Counted from the stretch's first letter, positions 7,936-18,034 are shown. The stretch is 64,000 nucleotides of DNA from Starkeya sp. ORNL1 (GCF_012971745.1 NZ_CP048834.1:3906001-3970000), one strand, 5' to 3'. The notes: generated by a model from the sequence alone, not told the origin. Made by a program: numbers and translations.

Positions 7936-9120
7936 CTAAGCCGCCAGATCGGCGACGATGGCGTCGAGCACCGGGAAGCCCTGCGGGGTAACGCGCAGGC
8001 GGCCGTCGGGGAGTTCCTCGATCATGCGCTCCGCCAGCAGCGCGGCGACGCGAGCCGGCTCGAAATCGCGGCCCGAGAGCCGGGCGAAGCGGTGGCGGTC
8101 GATGCCCTCCGCGAGGCGCAGGCCCATCAGCAGATACTCGTCGGACTGCTCCATCCGGCTCAGCCCCTCATCGACGATGATGCCGTGGCCCTGCGCTTCG
8201 ACCAGGCCGAGCCAGGCCTCCGGGCCGCGCTCCACCGCGGTGGCGCGGCGACCCTCCGGGGTATCGAGCCGGCCATGGGCGCCGGGGCCGATGCCGGCAT
8301 ATTCGCCATAGCGCCAATAAACAAGGTTATGCCGGCTCTCGGCGCCGGGACGGGCGTGGTTGGAGATCTCATAGGCTGGCAGCCCGGCCTCGCGGGTGGT
8401 CTCCTGCGTCACGTCCCACAGCGCGCGGGCGACGTCTTCGTCCGGAATCTTCAGCTTGCCGGCGCGGAACAGCATCTCGAAGGGCGTGCCCTCCTCGATG
8501 GTGAGCTGGTAGAGCGAGAGATGCTCGCAGCCTTCCGAGATCGCTTTCAGCAACTCGGCGCGCCACGCATCCGGCGTCTGGTTCGGGCGGGCATAGATCA
8601 GGTCGAACGAGACCCGCTCGAACGCGCCGCGCGCCACCGCCACCGCGGCCAGCGCCTCGTCGGCGGTATGCATGCGGCCCAGCGATTTCAGCGAGGCATC
8701 GTCCAGCGCCTGCACGCCGAGCGAGACGCGGTTGACGCCGGCAGCGCGGTAGCCGCGGAAGCGGCCGGCCTCGACACTGGTGGGATTGGCCTCCAGCGTC
8801 ACCTCGGCACGGGCATCGAGCGGCCAGGCCTCATTGACGGCATCGAGTATCGCGCCGACCGTCGCCGGCTCCATCAACGAGGGCGTGCCGCCGCCGAAGA
8901 ACACGCTGGCGGTGCGGCGCTGGCCGATACGCTCGCGCACATTGGCGATCTCCGCCCTGAAGGCGGCGATGAAGCGCGCCTGGTCGGGCGGGGAATGCCG
9001 GACATGCGAATTGAAGTCGCAATAGGGGCATTTGGCGAGGCAGAACGGCCAATGCACATAGACGCCGAAGCCGGGATCGAGCGGCGGCGGCGGGCTTGAA
9101 GGCGGCCGTTCCAACGTCAT
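7936..9120 (-). CDS. hemW: HemW-type radical SAM heme chaperone
   Basis: The 394-aa protein has the radical SAM cluster motif C-x3-C-x2-C (Cys27, Cys31, Cys34) in a PFCLAKCPYCDFNSH context, then SVFFGGGTPSL and TLEANPTSVE. It resembles coproporphyrinogen III dehydrogenase HemN but has the HemW form of the N-terminus; HemW binds heme and delivers it to target proteins rather than making it. The ATG at 9120 is just after the rdgB stop (9125), so the two are co-transcribed. rph-rdgB-hemW is a standard rhizobial order. Confidence 0.92.
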   Translation of the reverse strand: MTLERPPSSPPPPLDPGFGVYVHWPFCLAKCPYCDFNSHVRHSPPDQARFIAAFRAEIANVRERIGQRRTASVFFGGGTPSLMEPATVGAILDAVNEAWPLDARAEVTLEANPTSVEAGRFRGYRAAGVNRVSLGVQALDDASLKSLGRMHTADEALAAVAVARGAFERVSFDLIYARPNQTPDAWRAELLKAISEGCEHLSLYQLTIEEGTPFEMLFRAGKLKIPDEDVARALWDVTQETTREAGLPAYEISNHARPGAESRHNLVYWRYGEYAGIGPGAHGRLDTPEGRRATAVERGPEAWLGLVEAQGHGIIVDEGLSRMEQSDEYLLMGLRLAEGIDRHRFARLSGRDFEPARVAALLAERMIEELPDGRLRVTPQGFPVLDAIVADLAA

Positions 9121-9124
9121 CGCA

Positions 9125-9799
9125 TCAGCCAATATCGGCCTCCGGGAAGTCCGCCCCGAGGCAGGCTTCGGCCAGCGCCATGAAGGCCCGGGCACGGTGC
9201 GACAGGCCACGGCCGAGCGGCGGCAATCCGTGCTTCTCGGCGCCGGTCATCTCGCCGAAGGTACGCGGATTGTTTTCAGGTTGCCCATCCGGCTGGAACA
9301 TCGGGTCATAGCCGAAACCAGCCGGACCGCGCGGCGGCCAGACCAGCGTGCCTTCGACCACGCCCTCGAAATCCTCCGCATGGCCGTCCGGCCAGGCAAG
9401 GCAGAGCGCGGAGATGAAGTAAGCGCGGCGCTGCTCGGGAAGCGTCCCTTCAGCTTCCCTCAAGCCTTCCTCGACCTTGGCCATGGCCGCGGCAAAGTCC
9501 TTCTCCGGTCCCGCCCAGCGCGCGGTGAGCAGGCCGGGGGCACCACCGAGCGCATCGACGCAGAGACCGGAATCGTCGGCGAATGCCGGCAATCCCGCCA
9601 GCCGCGCGGCGGAATTGGCCTTGATGCGGGCGTTCTCGGCGAAAGTGAGCCCGGTCTCGTCCGGCTCCGGCAGATCGAGCTCGCCAGCGGACACCGCATC
9701 GACGCCATAAGGCGCGAGCAGGCCACGCATCTCCTCGAGCTTGCCGGGATTGTGGGTCGCGATGACGACCTTGCCCTGGAGACGGCGGTGCTCGCCCAT
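9125..9799 (-). CDS. rdgB: RdgB/HAM1 non-canonical purine NTP pyrophosphatase
   Basis: The enzyme removes dITP, dXTP and ITP from the nucleotide pool. The 224-aa sequence has the family opening [39 protein letters not shown] and the C-terminal [12 protein letters not shown]...[24 protein letters not shown]. It begins two bases after the rph stop and ends four bases before the hemW start, so these three genes form one unit. Confidence 0.95.
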   Translation of the reverse strand: MGEHRRLQGKVVIATHNPGKLEEMRGLLAPYGVDAVSAGELDLPEPDETGLTFAENARIKANSAARLAGLPAFADDSGLCVDALGGAPGLLTARWAGPEKDFAAAMAKVEEGLREAEGTLPEQRRAYFISALCLAWPDGHAEDFEGVVEGTLVWPPRGPAGFGYDPMFQPDGQPENNPRTFGEMTGAEKHGLPPLGRGLSHRARAFMALAEACLGADFPEADIG

Positions 9800-9801
9800 G
9801 C

Positions 9802-10515
9802 TCAGGCCACCGCCAGCTTCTGCAGATCTACCAGCTTGCCGACACCCTTGCGGGCGAGGCCGAGCATGGTGTTGAACTCTTCCTCGGTGAAGGGCGTCTT
9901 CTCCGCGGTGCCCTGCACCTCGACGAAGCCGCCGGAGCCGGTCATGACGAAGTTCACGTCGGTCTCAGCCTGCGAATCCTCGGCGTAGTCGAGATCGAGC
10001 CGGGCTTCGCCCTCGACGATGCCGCAGGAGACGGCGGCAAGATTGTCGCGCAGCGGCAGCGCCGGGATCATGCCGCGTGCCTTCATCCAGCTGAGGCAAT
10101 CGTGCAGCGCGATCCAGGCACCGGTCACGGAGGCGGTGCGGGTGCCGCCATCGGCCTGGATGACGTCGCAATCCACCGTGATCTGGCGCTCGCCGAGCTT
10201 CTCCAGGTCCACCACCGCGCGGAGCGAACGGCCGATCAGCCGCTGGATCTCCTGGGTGCGGCCGGACGGCTTGCCGGCGGTGACTTCGCGGCGGGTACGC
10301 TCATGGGTGGCGCGCGGCAGCATGCCGTATTCGGCCGTCACCCAGCCGCGGCCCTGGCCCTTCAGCCATGGCGGCAGGCGCTCTTCCAGCGTCGCTGCGA
10401 CCAGCACATGGGTCTCGCCGAACTTGACCAGGCACGAGCCCTCGGCATGGCGCAGCACGCCGCGCTCGAAGCTGACGGCGCGCATCTCGTCGGCGGCACG
10501 GCGGGACGGGCGCAT
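9802..10515 (-). CDS. rph: Ribonuclease PH
   Basis: RNase PH is a phosphate-dependent 3'-5' exoribonuclease that trims tRNA 3' ends. The 237-aa length is exact for the family. [74 protein letters not shown] and the C-terminal GTAEKTPFT are diagnostic. The ATG at 10515 is preceded by GGAG at ideal spacing. It leads the rph-rdgB-hemW unit. Confidence 0.96.
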   Translation of the reverse strand: MRPSRRAADEMRAVSFERGVLRHAEGSCLVKFGETHVLVAATLEERLPPWLKGQGRGWVTAEYGMLPRATHERTRREVTAGKPSGRTQEIQRLIGRSLRAVVDLEKLGERQITVDCDVIQADGGTRTASVTGAWIALHDCLSWMKARGMIPALPLRDNLAAVSCGIVEGEARLDLDYAEDSQAETDVNFVMTGSGGFVEVQGTAEKTPFTEEEFNTMLGLARKGVGKLVDLQKLAVA

Positions 10516-10606
10516 GGCTTTTCTCCTTGTTGTTCGGCTGCCCTTGTACGTGCGTCGCAAGGTGGGCCGCAAGGGGCGCAAGTCGTGGAAGCTGGCCGGG
10601 TGCGCG

Positions 10607-11029
10607 TTACCCGGGATTTGGTCCGGCATCAAAGCGCTCGCGGGCAGCGTCCAGCTCGTCGCCGTGCCGCTCGGCCCAGCGGTCGAGCACCACGAGCGCA
10701 TCGCTCAGCGAAGCGCCGAGCGGGCTCAGCTCATATTCGACATGCAGCGGCATGATCTGGAGATCGCAGCGAATCACCAGCCCGTTGCGCTCCAGCTCCT
10801 TCAGCGTCTGGGTCAGCATCTTCTGCGAGATACCGCCGATGCGGCGGAGCAGTTCGCCATTGCGCACCGGCCCGTCGGCCAGCGCCGGAAGGATCAGCAT
10901 CGCCCATTTGCCGGAGATCAGCTCCAGCGCATGGCGAGCGGTGCAATTGGCGTCATAGACATTCCCGGTCCGCGGCGGGACGAGCGCGTCGTTGTCCAGA
11001 GGCGATGGGCTCGCAGGTGCTGGCTTCAT
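10607..11029 (-). CDS. HxlR-family transcriptional regulator
   Basis: The 140-aa winged-helix protein has the HxlR core [45 protein letters not shown] and the wing region [13 protein letters not shown] cysteine at residue 29, just before the core, matches the position of the redox/electrophile-sensing cysteine in several HxlR members (YodB, HypR). The ATG at 11029 is chosen from domain length. It diverges from the SMR exporter across a 76-bp gap and is the obvious candidate regulator of it. Confidence 0.85.
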   Translation of the reverse strand: MKPAPASPSPLDNDALVPPRTGNVYDANCTARHALELISGKWAMLILPALADGPVRNGELLRRIGGISQKMLTQTLKELERNGLVIRCDLQIMPLHVEYELSPLGASLSDALVVLDRWAERHGDELDAARERFDAGPNPG

Positions 11030-11105
11030 GGTTACCTGAAGGTGCCTAATTGTTTGAAGCATATGATAAATCGATAGTGGCGCCGAACCAAGCAAGGAGG
11101 GGTCG

Positions 11106-11429
11106 ATGGCCTGGGTGTTCCTGGCGCTGGCCAGCATCGTCGAGATCGTGATGGCACTGGCGCTCAAATATGCCGAGGGCTGGACCCGGCTGGGGCCGAG
11201 CGTCATCGGTGTCGTCGCGGCGCTCGCCAGCGTGTTCCTGCTGACCCTGGCCATGCGCGAGCTGCCGGCCGGCATTGCCTATGCCATCTGGACCGGTATC
11301 GGCTCGGCCGGCATCACGCTGCTCGGCGTCGTATTGTTCGGCGACTCGCTATCCCCGGCGCGGCTTGCCTGCATCGCCATGATCGTGGTCGCTGTTGCCG
11401 GCTTGCGGCTGCTCGGCACCGAGGGTTGA
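11106..11429 (+). CDS. Small multidrug resistance (SMR) family transporter, Gdx/SugE-like
   Basis: This 107-aa protein has four membrane helices and the essential membrane glutamate E13. LPAGIAYAIWTGIGSAG in helix 3 resembles the guanidinium-exporter (Gdx/SugE) branch more than EmrE. The residue that is usually Trp16 in Gdx proteins is Met here (VEIVMALALKY), so substrate assignment is not secure. A strong AAGGAGG ribosome site precedes ATG 11106. I see no guanidine riboswitch; an HxlR regulator gene sits divergently instead. It probably works as a dual-topology homodimer with no separate partner. Confidence 0.85.
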   Translation: MAWVFLALASIVEIVMALALKYAEGWTRLGPSVIGVVAALASVFLLTLAMRELPAGIAYAIWTGIGSAGITLLGVVLFGDSLSPARLACIAMIVVAVAGLRLLGTEG

Positions 11430-11503
11430 GGACGTTTGGAATGGCAGCTTGAACCGCCGCCGCATTGGCCGAATATAGAGGAGATCGAAAGGCGGCCTGA
11501 ATC

Positions 11504-12604
11504 ATGGCTCTCGACCCCCTAATCGCCGCGCGCGCCCCGGAGCTCGCCCGGCTCGACGAACGTTCACGAGAAATCTTCCGGCAGATCGTCGAGACCTATC
11601 TCGCCACCGGGGAGCCGGCAGGGTCGCGCAACATCTCGCGCATCATCCCGATGACGCTGTCGCCGGCATCGGTGCGCAACGTGATGGCGGACCTGGAGGC
11701 TGCCGGCCTCATCTTCGCGCCGCACACCAGCGCCGGCCGGCTGCCGACCGAACGCGGCCTGCGCTTCTTCGTCGACGCGCTGCTGGAGATCGGCGACATC
11801 GCCGAGGATGAGCGCAATTCCATCGAGGCGCAGGTGCGCGCCGCCGCCCGCGGCAAGACCGTGGACGGCGTGCTGGCGGAAGCCTCGGCGATGCTCTCCG
11901 GCCTGTCGCGCGGGGCGGGCGTCGTCACCGCCACCAAGACCGACGTGCGTCTCAAGCATATCGAGTTCGTGCCGCTCGATCCCTCACGCGCGCTGCTGAT
12001 CCTGGTAGCCGAAGATGGCGAGGTGGAGAACCGGCTGGTACCGCTGCCGCCCGGCCTGCCGGCCTCGGCGCTGATGGAGGCAACCAATTTCCTCAATGCC
12101 CGCACCCGCGGGCGCACGCTGGAGGATCTGCGGACCGAGGTGGACAAGGTGCTCGCCGCCCATCGCGCTGAACTCGACGAGATCACCGCGCGTGTGGTCG
12201 CGGCGGGGCTCGCCAGCTGGTCCGGCGGCGACAAGGCGGAGCGCCGGCTGATCGTGCGCGGACAGGCCAAGCTGCTGCACGACCTCAGGGCGATCGAGGA
12301 TCTGGAGCGCATCCGCCTTTTGTTCGACGACCTCGAATCCAAGCAGGAAGTGGCGGAATTGCTGGGCCGCGCCGAGGAGGCGCAGGCGCTGCGCATCTTC
12401 ATCGGCTCGGAGAACAAGCTGTTCTCGCTGTCCGGCTCCTCCACCATCGTCGCGCCCTATCGCGACGGGCAGGGACGAGTGGTCGGCGTGCTCGGCGTCA
12501 TCGGGCCGACGCGGCTGAATTATGCCCGTATCGTACCTATGGTGGACTTCACCGCCCGCGTCGTCAGCCGCGTTCTGGGCGACCCGGGCGCCGATGCAGC
12601 TTGA
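11504..12604 (+). CDS. hrcA: Heat-inducible transcription repressor HrcA
   Basis: HrcA binds CIRCE operators and represses groESL-type genes, with GroEL as co-factor. The 366-aa protein has an N-terminal winged helix ([26 protein letters not shown], then [18 protein letters not shown]) and the central HrcA domain with [13 protein letters not shown]. The C-terminal [24 protein letters not shown] is diagnostic. It lies directly before grpE, as in most relatives. No CIRCE inverted repeat is seen upstream in this window. Confidence 0.95.
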   Translation: MALDPLIAARAPELARLDERSREIFRQIVETYLATGEPAGSRNISRIIPMTLSPASVRNVMADLEAAGLIFAPHTSAGRLPTERGLRFFVDALLEIGDIAEDERNSIEAQVRAAARGKTVDGVLAEASAMLSGLSRGAGVVTATKTDVRLKHIEFVPLDPSRALLILVAEDGEVENRLVPLPPGLPASALMEATNFLNARTRGRTLEDLRTEVDKVLAAHRAELDEITARVVAAGLASWSGGDKAERRLIVRGQAKLLHDLRAIEDLERIRLLFDDLESKQEVAELLGRAEEAQALRIFIGSENKLFSLSGSSTIVAPYRDGQGRVVGVLGVIGPTRLNYARIVPMVDFTARVVSRVLGDPGADAA

Positions 12605-12688
12605 TTTTTCCTCAACCTGACCCGATATGGCGGGCGTGCGGCGAGAACCCCGACCGGGTCACCGCAACAATTTTCCAATGAGGTTCCG

Positions 12689-13312
12689 ATGAGCGACGAC
12701 AACCGCAATCCGGCGGAAGAGGCTGATATCGCTGCCAACGCGGCGGCCTCGGAAGAGGCCGAGCCGACCGCCGAGGACGCCATCAGCGCGCTGCTCGCCG
12801 AGAAAGAGCGGCTCGACGCGGAAGTGGCGAGCCTGAAGGACAAGTTCCTGCGCGCCTTCGCCGAGGCCGACAATGTGCGCCGCCGCGCCGAGCGCGAAGT
12901 GGCTGACGCCAAGGTCTATGGCATCGCCAATTTCGCCCGCGACGTGCTGACCGTCGCCGATGATTTCGAGCGGGCGCTCGGTGCCATCGACGCCGATGCG
13001 CGCGAGACCGCCGATGGCACGCTGAAGACGGTGCTGGACGGTATCGACCTGACGTCCCGGGCGCTGACGCAGACGCTGACCAAGCACGGCGTCGCCAAGA
13101 TTGAGGCCGAGGGCACCAAGTTCGATCCGAACCTGCACCAGGCAATGTTCGAGGTGCCTAACCCCGAGGTACCGTCGGGCACCATCGTGCAGGTGGTGCA
13201 GCCCGGCTACACCATTGGCGGGCGCGTGCTGCGGCCGGCGCTGGTCGGCGTCGCCAAAGGCGGCCCGAAGGCCGCGCCCGAGGCTTCCGCGGACAAGACG
13301 GACGCGGCTTGA
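12689..13312 (+). CDS. grpE: Nucleotide exchange factor GrpE
   Basis: GrpE releases ADP from DnaK. The 207-aa protein has an acidic disordered N-terminus, a long coiled coil ([32 protein letters not shown]) and the C-terminal beta domain with [16 protein letters not shown] and [26 protein letters not shown] precedes ATG 12689. Its TGA stop forms the left copy of the 3-bp duplication flanking the miniature element that follows immediately. dnaK/dnaJ are not in the window. Confidence 0.95.
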   Translation: MSDDNRNPAEEADIAANAAASEEAEPTAEDAISALLAEKERLDAEVASLKDKFLRAFAEADNVRRRAEREVADAKVYGIANFARDVLTVADDFERALGAIDADARETADGTLKTVLDGIDLTSRALTQTLTKHGVAKIEAEGTKFDPNLHQAMFEVPNPEVPSGTIVQVVQPGYTIGGRVLRPALVGVAKGGPKAAPEASADKTDAA

Positions 13313-13474
13313 GAGCCTGACTCAAAATTCGACGACGGGCAGGTGAGCGGTCCATTTCCCCTGTCATGGCCGGCCTTGTGCCGGCCATCTCGGCCTCTGA
13401 CGCGCTGTCCGGGATCGAGATCCCCGGCACAAGGCCGGGGATGACGGTCATTCTGGAAGTTTTCGGTCAGGCTC
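13313..13474. mobile_element. Miniature element (MITE-like), copy A
   Basis: The 162-bp element begins GAGCCTGAC and ends GTCAGGCTC, an exact 9-bp inverted repeat. It is flanked on both sides by TGA (13310-13312 and 13475-13477), a 3-bp target duplication; the left TGA is the grpE stop codon. The core 13363-13445 is a GTCATGG...GGATGAC palindromic unit with two hairpins. It is closely similar over its full length to copy B in inverted orientation. There is no coding capacity for a transposase. Confidence 0.7.
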
Positions 13475-13492
13475 TGAAGCGACCTAACCGTC

Positions 13493-14434
13493 TTATCTCG
13501 GCTCGACGCCGTCGCGCAGCGCCCGCATGGCTGTGAAGTCGGTGTCGAAGCCCTCGGCGGCGGCGACGCCGATCATGCGGACATAGCCGCTGCGGCCGAA
13601 GCTGATCCATTGCGCCAGCTTCACTGGCTTGCCGGTCTTGACGTCCTCGCCCTTGGCGATGATCTCGAAGCCCGGCTGGCCGGCGATGCGCAGCGGGCCG
13701 CCACGCTCCAGCCTGATCTCGCGCACGCCCGGCACCGAGGCGACGGCGCGCCGCGCGAAGCTCGGCCGCTCATCATCGCGCACGTCGCCCATGCCGTAAG
13801 CGGCGACGAAATAAGGCTGGTCGGCGCCGTCAAGCACATCGTTCGGACCCTTGGTCAGCAGTACCGCGGAACCGCCGAGCACCTTCACGATGCGATAGCC
13901 TTCCAGCGGCGAGACACGGAAGGGCAATTTGGCCAGCAATTCCTCGGTGGTCGGCGGCGGACGGAACACCACGCTGAGCAAGGCCTGCTCGATGGCCGCG
14001 TCCGGATAGCGTGCGCTCGCCTCGTCGGGAAGCTGCGCGGTGACGAGAGCGGTGGTGCCGTCGCCGGCCGCCAGCAGGATCCATTTGCGCAGCGCCAATG
14101 TGCCAACGCTCTGGAAGCCGGAGAGCAGCTGGCCCTTGACGCCGCCAGCGAGCTCGACATCGCGGCGCTTCTCGATGGTCACGCCCTGCTTCGCCAGCGC
14201 TGCGGCGTTGGAAAAGCTGTCCCGCACCTCCTGATAGGCCGGCGGCGGCATTTCGGCGATGAGGATGGACGCACGCGCGCCGCGATCCTCGAAGCCCTGC
14301 ACCATTTCGCTCGGAATCATGCCGGCGGGCGGCACCAGGCCAACCGAGCCGCCCCTGGCGAAGACCGGATCGGCGGCATGCGCCGGCAAAATGAGGCAGA
14401 GCCCGACCATCAGGCCCGCAAAAAGTCTCAACAT
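13493..14434 (-). CDS. Secreted protein of unknown function
   Basis: The 313-aa protein has a clear signal peptide (LFAGLMVGLCLILPAHA, cleavage after residue 20) and no later membrane helix, so it should be periplasmic. It has repeated beta-rich segments such as GTLALRKWILLAAGDGTTALVTAQLP and RKSYVR-like GRSGYVRMIGVAA. I do not recognise a named family. It starts nine bases before the end of alkB and may be co-transcribed with it, but the periplasmic destination argues against a shared task. Confidence 0.75.
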   Translation of the reverse strand: MLRLFAGLMVGLCLILPAHAADPVFARGGSVGLVPPAGMIPSEMVQGFEDRGARASILIAEMPPPAYQEVRDSFSNAAALAKQGVTIEKRRDVELAGGVKGQLLSGFQSVGTLALRKWILLAAGDGTTALVTAQLPDEASARYPDAAIEQALLSVVFRPPPTTEELLAKLPFRVSPLEGYRIVKVLGGSAVLLTKGPNDVLDGADQPYFVAAYGMGDVRDDERPSFARRAVASVPGVREIRLERGGPLRIAGQPGFEIIAKGEDVKTGKPVKLAQWISFGRSGYVRMIGVAAAEGFDTDFTAMRALRDGVEPR

Positions 14435-14443
14435 GCCGTTTCC

Positions 14444-15094
14444 TCAATTTTCAAGGGCACGATCAATCGGATGCACGCGCCGTAGTGTCAAATTGATGCG
14501 CCCAGGCCCATTCAGCAAGGTCGAGCTGCCGGGCACGATCCGATCGACACCGTGAAAGGCGAGCCGGCTCAAGCCGGAGAGCAGCAGGGCATCCCCGGAT
14601 TCGAGGCGGATGGAACGGGTCGGATCGCGCCGCGAAGTGCCGCCGATACGAAACACCGCAGTATCACCGAGAGAAAGCGACAGAACCGGGGCGGCGAATT
14701 CCAGCTCGTCACGATCCTGGTGCAGCCCCATGCGGGCGCCCTCGCCATACCAGTTGATGAGGCAGGCTTCCGCCTCCGGGGCATCGGCGGCCAGCATCCG
14801 CCAGGCCTCGCGGAGCACCGGCGGCATGGGCGGCCAGGGCTGGCCGGTTTCCGGGTGGGTTTCCTGGTAGCGATAGCCGGTCTCGTCCGAAACCCAGCCG
14901 AGCGGACCGCAATTCGACATGCGCACCGAAAACGCCTTGCCGGTCTTCGGCATGCGCGGGGTGAAGAGCGGTGCCTCGGCGAGCAGCGCGCGCAGTTCGG
15001 CGACGAGCGCCTCCTGCCCCAGGCGGTCGAGCCAGCCCGACCACCACAGGCAGCCCGGGGCGATCTCGATCGCGGCCGCCATTTGCCCGCTCAC
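14444..15094 (-). CDS. alkB: AlkB-family Fe(II)/2-oxoglutarate-dependent DNA demethylase
   Basis: AlkB oxidatively removes methyl groups from 1-methyladenine and 3-methylcytosine in DNA. The 216-aa protein shows the metal triad H-x-D...H in GLHQDRDE and AFHGVDRI and the 2-oxoglutarate arginines in GRINLTLRR. The start shown is a GTG whose GTGA overlaps the coaA stop by four bases; an ATG 12 bases downstream (15082) is the alternative. No ada gene is nearby. Expression is probably coupled to coaA. Confidence 0.9.
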   Translation of the reverse strand: MSGQMAAAIEIAPGCLWWSGWLDRLGQEALVAELRALLAEAPLFTPRMPKTGKAFSVRMSNCGPLGWVSDETGYRYQETHPETGQPWPPMPPVLREAWRMLAADAPEAEACLINWYGEGARMGLHQDRDELEFAAPVLSLSLGDTAVFRIGGTSRRDPTRSIRLESGDALLLSGLSRLAFHGVDRIVPGSSTLLNGPGRINLTLRRVHPIDRALEN

Positions 15095-16047
15095 AATTTC
15101 CTGAGCGCCACCGCCTCGACCTCGTGATCGCCGCCCTTGTGCAAGATGAGGTCGGCACGCTGGCGGGTGGGCAGTATGTTCTCGCGCAGATTGACCAGAT
15201 TGATGCTGCGCCAGATCGACTTGGCGGTGGCGTCCGCCTCCTCGTCGGTGATGCCCGAATAGCGGTGGAAATAAGCTTTGGGGTCGCGGAACGCGGTCTC
15301 GCGCAGCCGCATGAAGCGCTCGACATACCAGCGCTCGAGGATCGCCTCGTCGGCATCGATATAAATCTTGAAGTCGAAGAAGTCGGAGACGAACGGTATG
15401 CCCTTGCCGTCCTTGGGCGGGCGGCTGGTCTGCAGCACGTTCAGCCCCTCGACAATAAGGATGTCGGGCTGGTCGACCTCGACCGTCTCGTTGGGCATCA
15501 CGTCGTAATTGAAGTGGCTATAGACCGGGCCGCGCACCGGGCGGCGCCCGGCCTTCACATCGGTGAGAAAGCGCAGCAGCGTCGGAACGTCGTAGCTCTC
15601 GGGAAAGCCCTTGCGGCTCATCAGGCCTTCGCGTTCCAGCACCGCATTGGGCAGCAGGAAGCCGTCCGTCGTCACCAGCGACACTTTCGGCGTGTTCGGC
15701 CAGCGGGCCAGCAGCGCCTGGAGCACGCGCGAGGTGGTCGACTTGCCGACCGCGACCGAGCCGGCGACGCCGATGATGTAGGGCATCTTGCCGCCTTCCT
15801 CGGGGCCGAGGAATTTCTGCATCTGTCGATAGAGACGCTGCTCGGCACCGACATAGATCGACAGCAGGCGCGAGAGCGGCAGATAGATCTCGACGACTTC
15901 GGCGATATGAAGCCGGTCATTGAGACCCTGCAGGCGCGCAATCTCGTCGTCGCGCAGCGGCTGCGGCGTGTCGGCACGCAACGCCGCCCATTCCTCGCGC
16001 GTGAAATTGCGAAAGGGCGACAGCCCCGGATCGACCTTCATCTCCAT
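15091..16047 (-). CDS. coaA: Type I pantothenate kinase
   Basis: CoaA phosphorylates pantothenate, the first committed step of coenzyme A synthesis. The P-loop [15 protein letters not shown] and the downstream [24 protein letters not shown] and FSHFNYDV-like [11 protein letters not shown] segments are diagnostic. I choose the ATG at 16047 (318 aa), preceded by AGGA at eight bases and matching family length; an earlier in-frame ATG would add a low-complexity extension. It follows the his genes after 111 bases, an order typical of rhizobia. Confidence 0.94.
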   Translation of the reverse strand: MEMKVDPGLSPFRNFTREEWAALRADTPQPLRDDEIARLQGLNDRLHIAEVVEIYLPLSRLLSIYVGAEQRLYRQMQKFLGPEEGGKMPYIIGVAGSVAVGKSTTSRVLQALLARWPNTPKVSLVTTDGFLLPNAVLEREGLMSRKGFPESYDVPTLLRFLTDVKAGRRPVRGPVYSHFNYDVMPNETVEVDQPDILIVEGLNVLQTSRPPKDGKGIPFVSDFFDFKIYIDADEAILERWYVERFMRLRETAFRDPKAYFHRYSGITDEEADATAKSIWRSINLVNLRENILPTRQRADLILHKGGDHEVEAVALRKL

Positions 16048-16158
16048 AAGCGCAGTCCTCACCCGATCGCCCGGGTCTTGGAGTTGCCCGGCGTTGGTCG
16101 ACCGTATACCACGATTTTCCGCCATGCGCAGCCGGCTCAGCACGACAATATAGGAGGT

Positions 16159-16488
16159 TCAGCCCGCCGGGCGCGATGCCTTTTCCTCAATGCCGGATTG
16201 CGCTGTGCGCCGTGCCAATTCGGCATAAACCTCGTCAAGCGGTATGTCCCTTGCTTTCAGCACCACCAGCAGGTGGAAAAGCAGGTCGGCAGCTTCCCCG
16301 ACGACCGCCTTGCTGTCGCCGGCGACCGCGGCGAGCGCGGTCTCAACCGCCTCCTCGCCGAGCTTCTGGGCGCATTTGGCAACGCCCTTGTCGAGCAGGC
16401 TGCGCGTATAGGACGGCTTGCCTCCGCCGCTCGCGCGGGCGGCAATGGAGGCCGCCAGATCGTCGAGGGTGAAACGCGATTTGCTCAT
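16159..16488 (-). CDS. hisE: Phosphoribosyl-ATP pyrophosphatase
   Basis: HisE hydrolyses PR-ATP to PR-AMP, the second step of histidine synthesis. The 109-aa protein has the all-alpha NTP-pyrophosphatase motif [13 protein letters not shown] and [13 protein letters not shown]. The start overlaps the hisF stop by four bases (ATGA), so translation is coupled. HisI, usually a separate protein in this group, is not in the window. Confidence 0.95.
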   Translation of the reverse strand: MSKSRFTLDDLAASIAARASGGGKPSYTRSLLDKGVAKCAQKLGEEAVETALAAVAGDSKAVVGEAADLLFHLLVVLKARDIPLDEVYAELARRTAQSGIEEKASRPAG

Positions 16489-17303
16489 CGGCCGGCCTCG
16501 ACGCTGCGGCGCACCGGCAGGCCGGCCTCGGCGAGGCGCTGCTTGGCGGCACCAACGGTGAAGGTGCCGAAATGGAAGATCGAGGCGGCAAGCACCGCCG
16601 AGGCGCGGCCTTCCCTGATGCCATCCACCAGATGATCGAGCGTGCCGACGCCGCCGGAGGCGATCACCGGCACCGGCACGGCGTCGGATATGGCGCGGGT
16701 CAAAGCGAGGTCGAAGCCCTCGCCGGTGCCGTCGCGGTCCATCGAGGTCAGCAGGATCTCGCCGGCGCCGAGCGCCACCACTTCGCGGGCATACTCCACC
16801 GCATCGAGGCCGGTGCGGTTACGCCCGCCATGGGTGAAGATCTCCCAGCGGTCTTCTTCGCCTGGCGCGGAGACCTTCTTGGCATCGATGGCGACGACGA
16901 TGCACTGCTCGCCGAACTTTTCCGCCGCCTCGCGCACGAACTGCCGATTGGAGACAGCGGCGGTGTTGATCGAGACCTTGTCGGCACCGGCGTTCAGCAG
17001 CGCGCGGATGTCCTCCACCGTGCGCACCCCGCCGCCGACAGTGAGCGGCATGAAGCATTGCTCGGCGGTGCGGCTGACGACATCGATCAGCGTGCCGCGC
17101 GCCTCATGGCTGGCGGTGATGTCGAGGAAGCAGAGTTCATCGGCGCCGGCGGCATCATAGGCCTTCGCCGCCTCCACCGGATCGCCGGCGTCGCGCAGAT
17201 CGACGAAGCGCACGCCCTTGACGACTCGGCCGTCCTTGACGTCGAGGCACGGTATGACGCGCACTTTAAGCCGAGATTCCTGCACCATCTCATTCTCGCT
17301 CAT
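16485..17303 (-). CDS. hisF: Imidazole glycerol phosphate synthase cyclase subunit
   Basis: HisF uses ammonia made by HisH to convert PRFAR to imidazole glycerol phosphate and AICAR. The TIM barrel is full length (272 aa) with [16 protein letters not shown] carrying the catalytic Asp, [12 protein letters not shown], and [15 protein letters not shown] with the second catalytic Asp. It overlaps hisA and hisE by four bases each. The N-terminus is about 15 residues longer than the shortest homologues; an ATG inside ([10 protein letters not shown]) is an alternative start. Confidence 0.95.
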   Translation of the reverse strand: MSENEMVQESRLKVRVIPCLDVKDGRVVKGVRFVDLRDAGDPVEAAKAYDAAGADELCFLDITASHEARGTLIDVVSRTAEQCFMPLTVGGGVRTVEDIRALLNAGADKVSINTAAVSNRQFVREAAEKFGEQCIVVAIDAKKVSAPGEEDRWEIFTHGGRNRTGLDAVEYAREVVALGAGEILLTSMDRDGTGEGFDLALTRAISDAVPVPVIASGGVGTLDHLVDGIREGRASAVLAASIFHFGTFTVGAAKQRLAEAGLPVRRSVEAGR

Positions 17304-18034
17304 AGCGGCAGCCCGGCGATCAGCGACAGAGCTGCGCGGGCGTCGAGCCGGCCGTCATAGAGCGCACGCCCGGTGATGGCGCCTTCCAGCCCGGCGGCGC
17401 GGGGTTCAAGCAGCGCACGCACATCATCGAGCGAGGCCAGGCCGCCGGAGGCGATCACCGGGATCGACACGCCCTCCGCAAGCGCGATGGTGGCCTCGAG
17501 ATTGAGGCCCTTGAGCAGGCCGTCGCGGGCGATGTCGGTATAGATGATGGCGGCGACGCCGACATCCTCGAAGCGCTTGGCGAGTTCCAGCGCCTCAAGG
17601 TCCGAGCTCTCGGCCCAGCCTTGCACGGCGACGCGGCCATCCCTGGCATCGAGGCCGACGGCGACGCGGCCGGGATGGTGCATCGCCGCGTTCTTGACGA
17701 ATTCGGGATCGCGGACCGCCGCGGTGCCGAGGATGACACGCGTGACACCCTTGGACAGCCAGCCCTCGACGGTCGCCATGTCGCGTATGCCGCCGCCGAG
17801 CTGCACCGGCATTGCCACGGATTCGAGAATGCGGTCCACCGCTTCGCCGTTCACCGGCTTGCCGGCGAAGGCGCCGTCGAGATCGACGATGTGCAGATAG
17901 CGGAAGCCCTGCGATTCGAAGAGCCCGGCCTGCTGGGCGGGATCGTGGTTGAAGATGGTGGCGCGTGCCATGTCGCCCTGCTGCAGGCGCACGCACTTGC
18001 CTTCCTTCAGGTCGATGGCCGGGAACAGGATCAT
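17300..18034 (-). CDS. hisA: ProFAR isomerase HisA
   Basis: HisA catalyses the Amadori rearrangement of ProFAR to PRFAR. The TIM barrel begins [17 protein letters not shown] with the catalytic Asp, followed by [15 protein letters not shown] and [15 protein letters not shown]. The ATG at 18034 overlaps the hisH stop (ATGA) and gives the standard 244 aa; a GTG nine bases upstream is possible but less likely. Confidence 0.96.
   Translation of the reverse strand: MILFPAIDLKEGKCVRLQQGDMARATIFNHDPAQQAGLFESQGFRYLHIVDLDGAFAGKPVNGEAVDRILESVAMPVQLGGGIRDMATVEGWLSKGVTRVILGTAAVRDPEFVKNAAMHHPGRVAVGLDARDGRVAVQGWAESSDLEALELAKRFEDVGVAAIIYTDIARDGLLKGLNLEATIALAEGVSIPVIASGGLASLDDVRALLEPRAAGLEGAITGRALYDGRLDARAALSLIAGLPL

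Noticed and set aside
11030..11105. Guanidine riboswitch upstream of the SMR gene
   Set aside because: The 76-bp gap is too short and has no recognisable aptamer hairpins.
11430..11503. CIRCE operator or sigma32 promoter before hrcA
   Set aside because: No TTAGCACTC-N9-GAGTGCTAA dyad is present. CTTGAA at 11448-11453 exists but the following bases fit a sigma32 -10 poorly.
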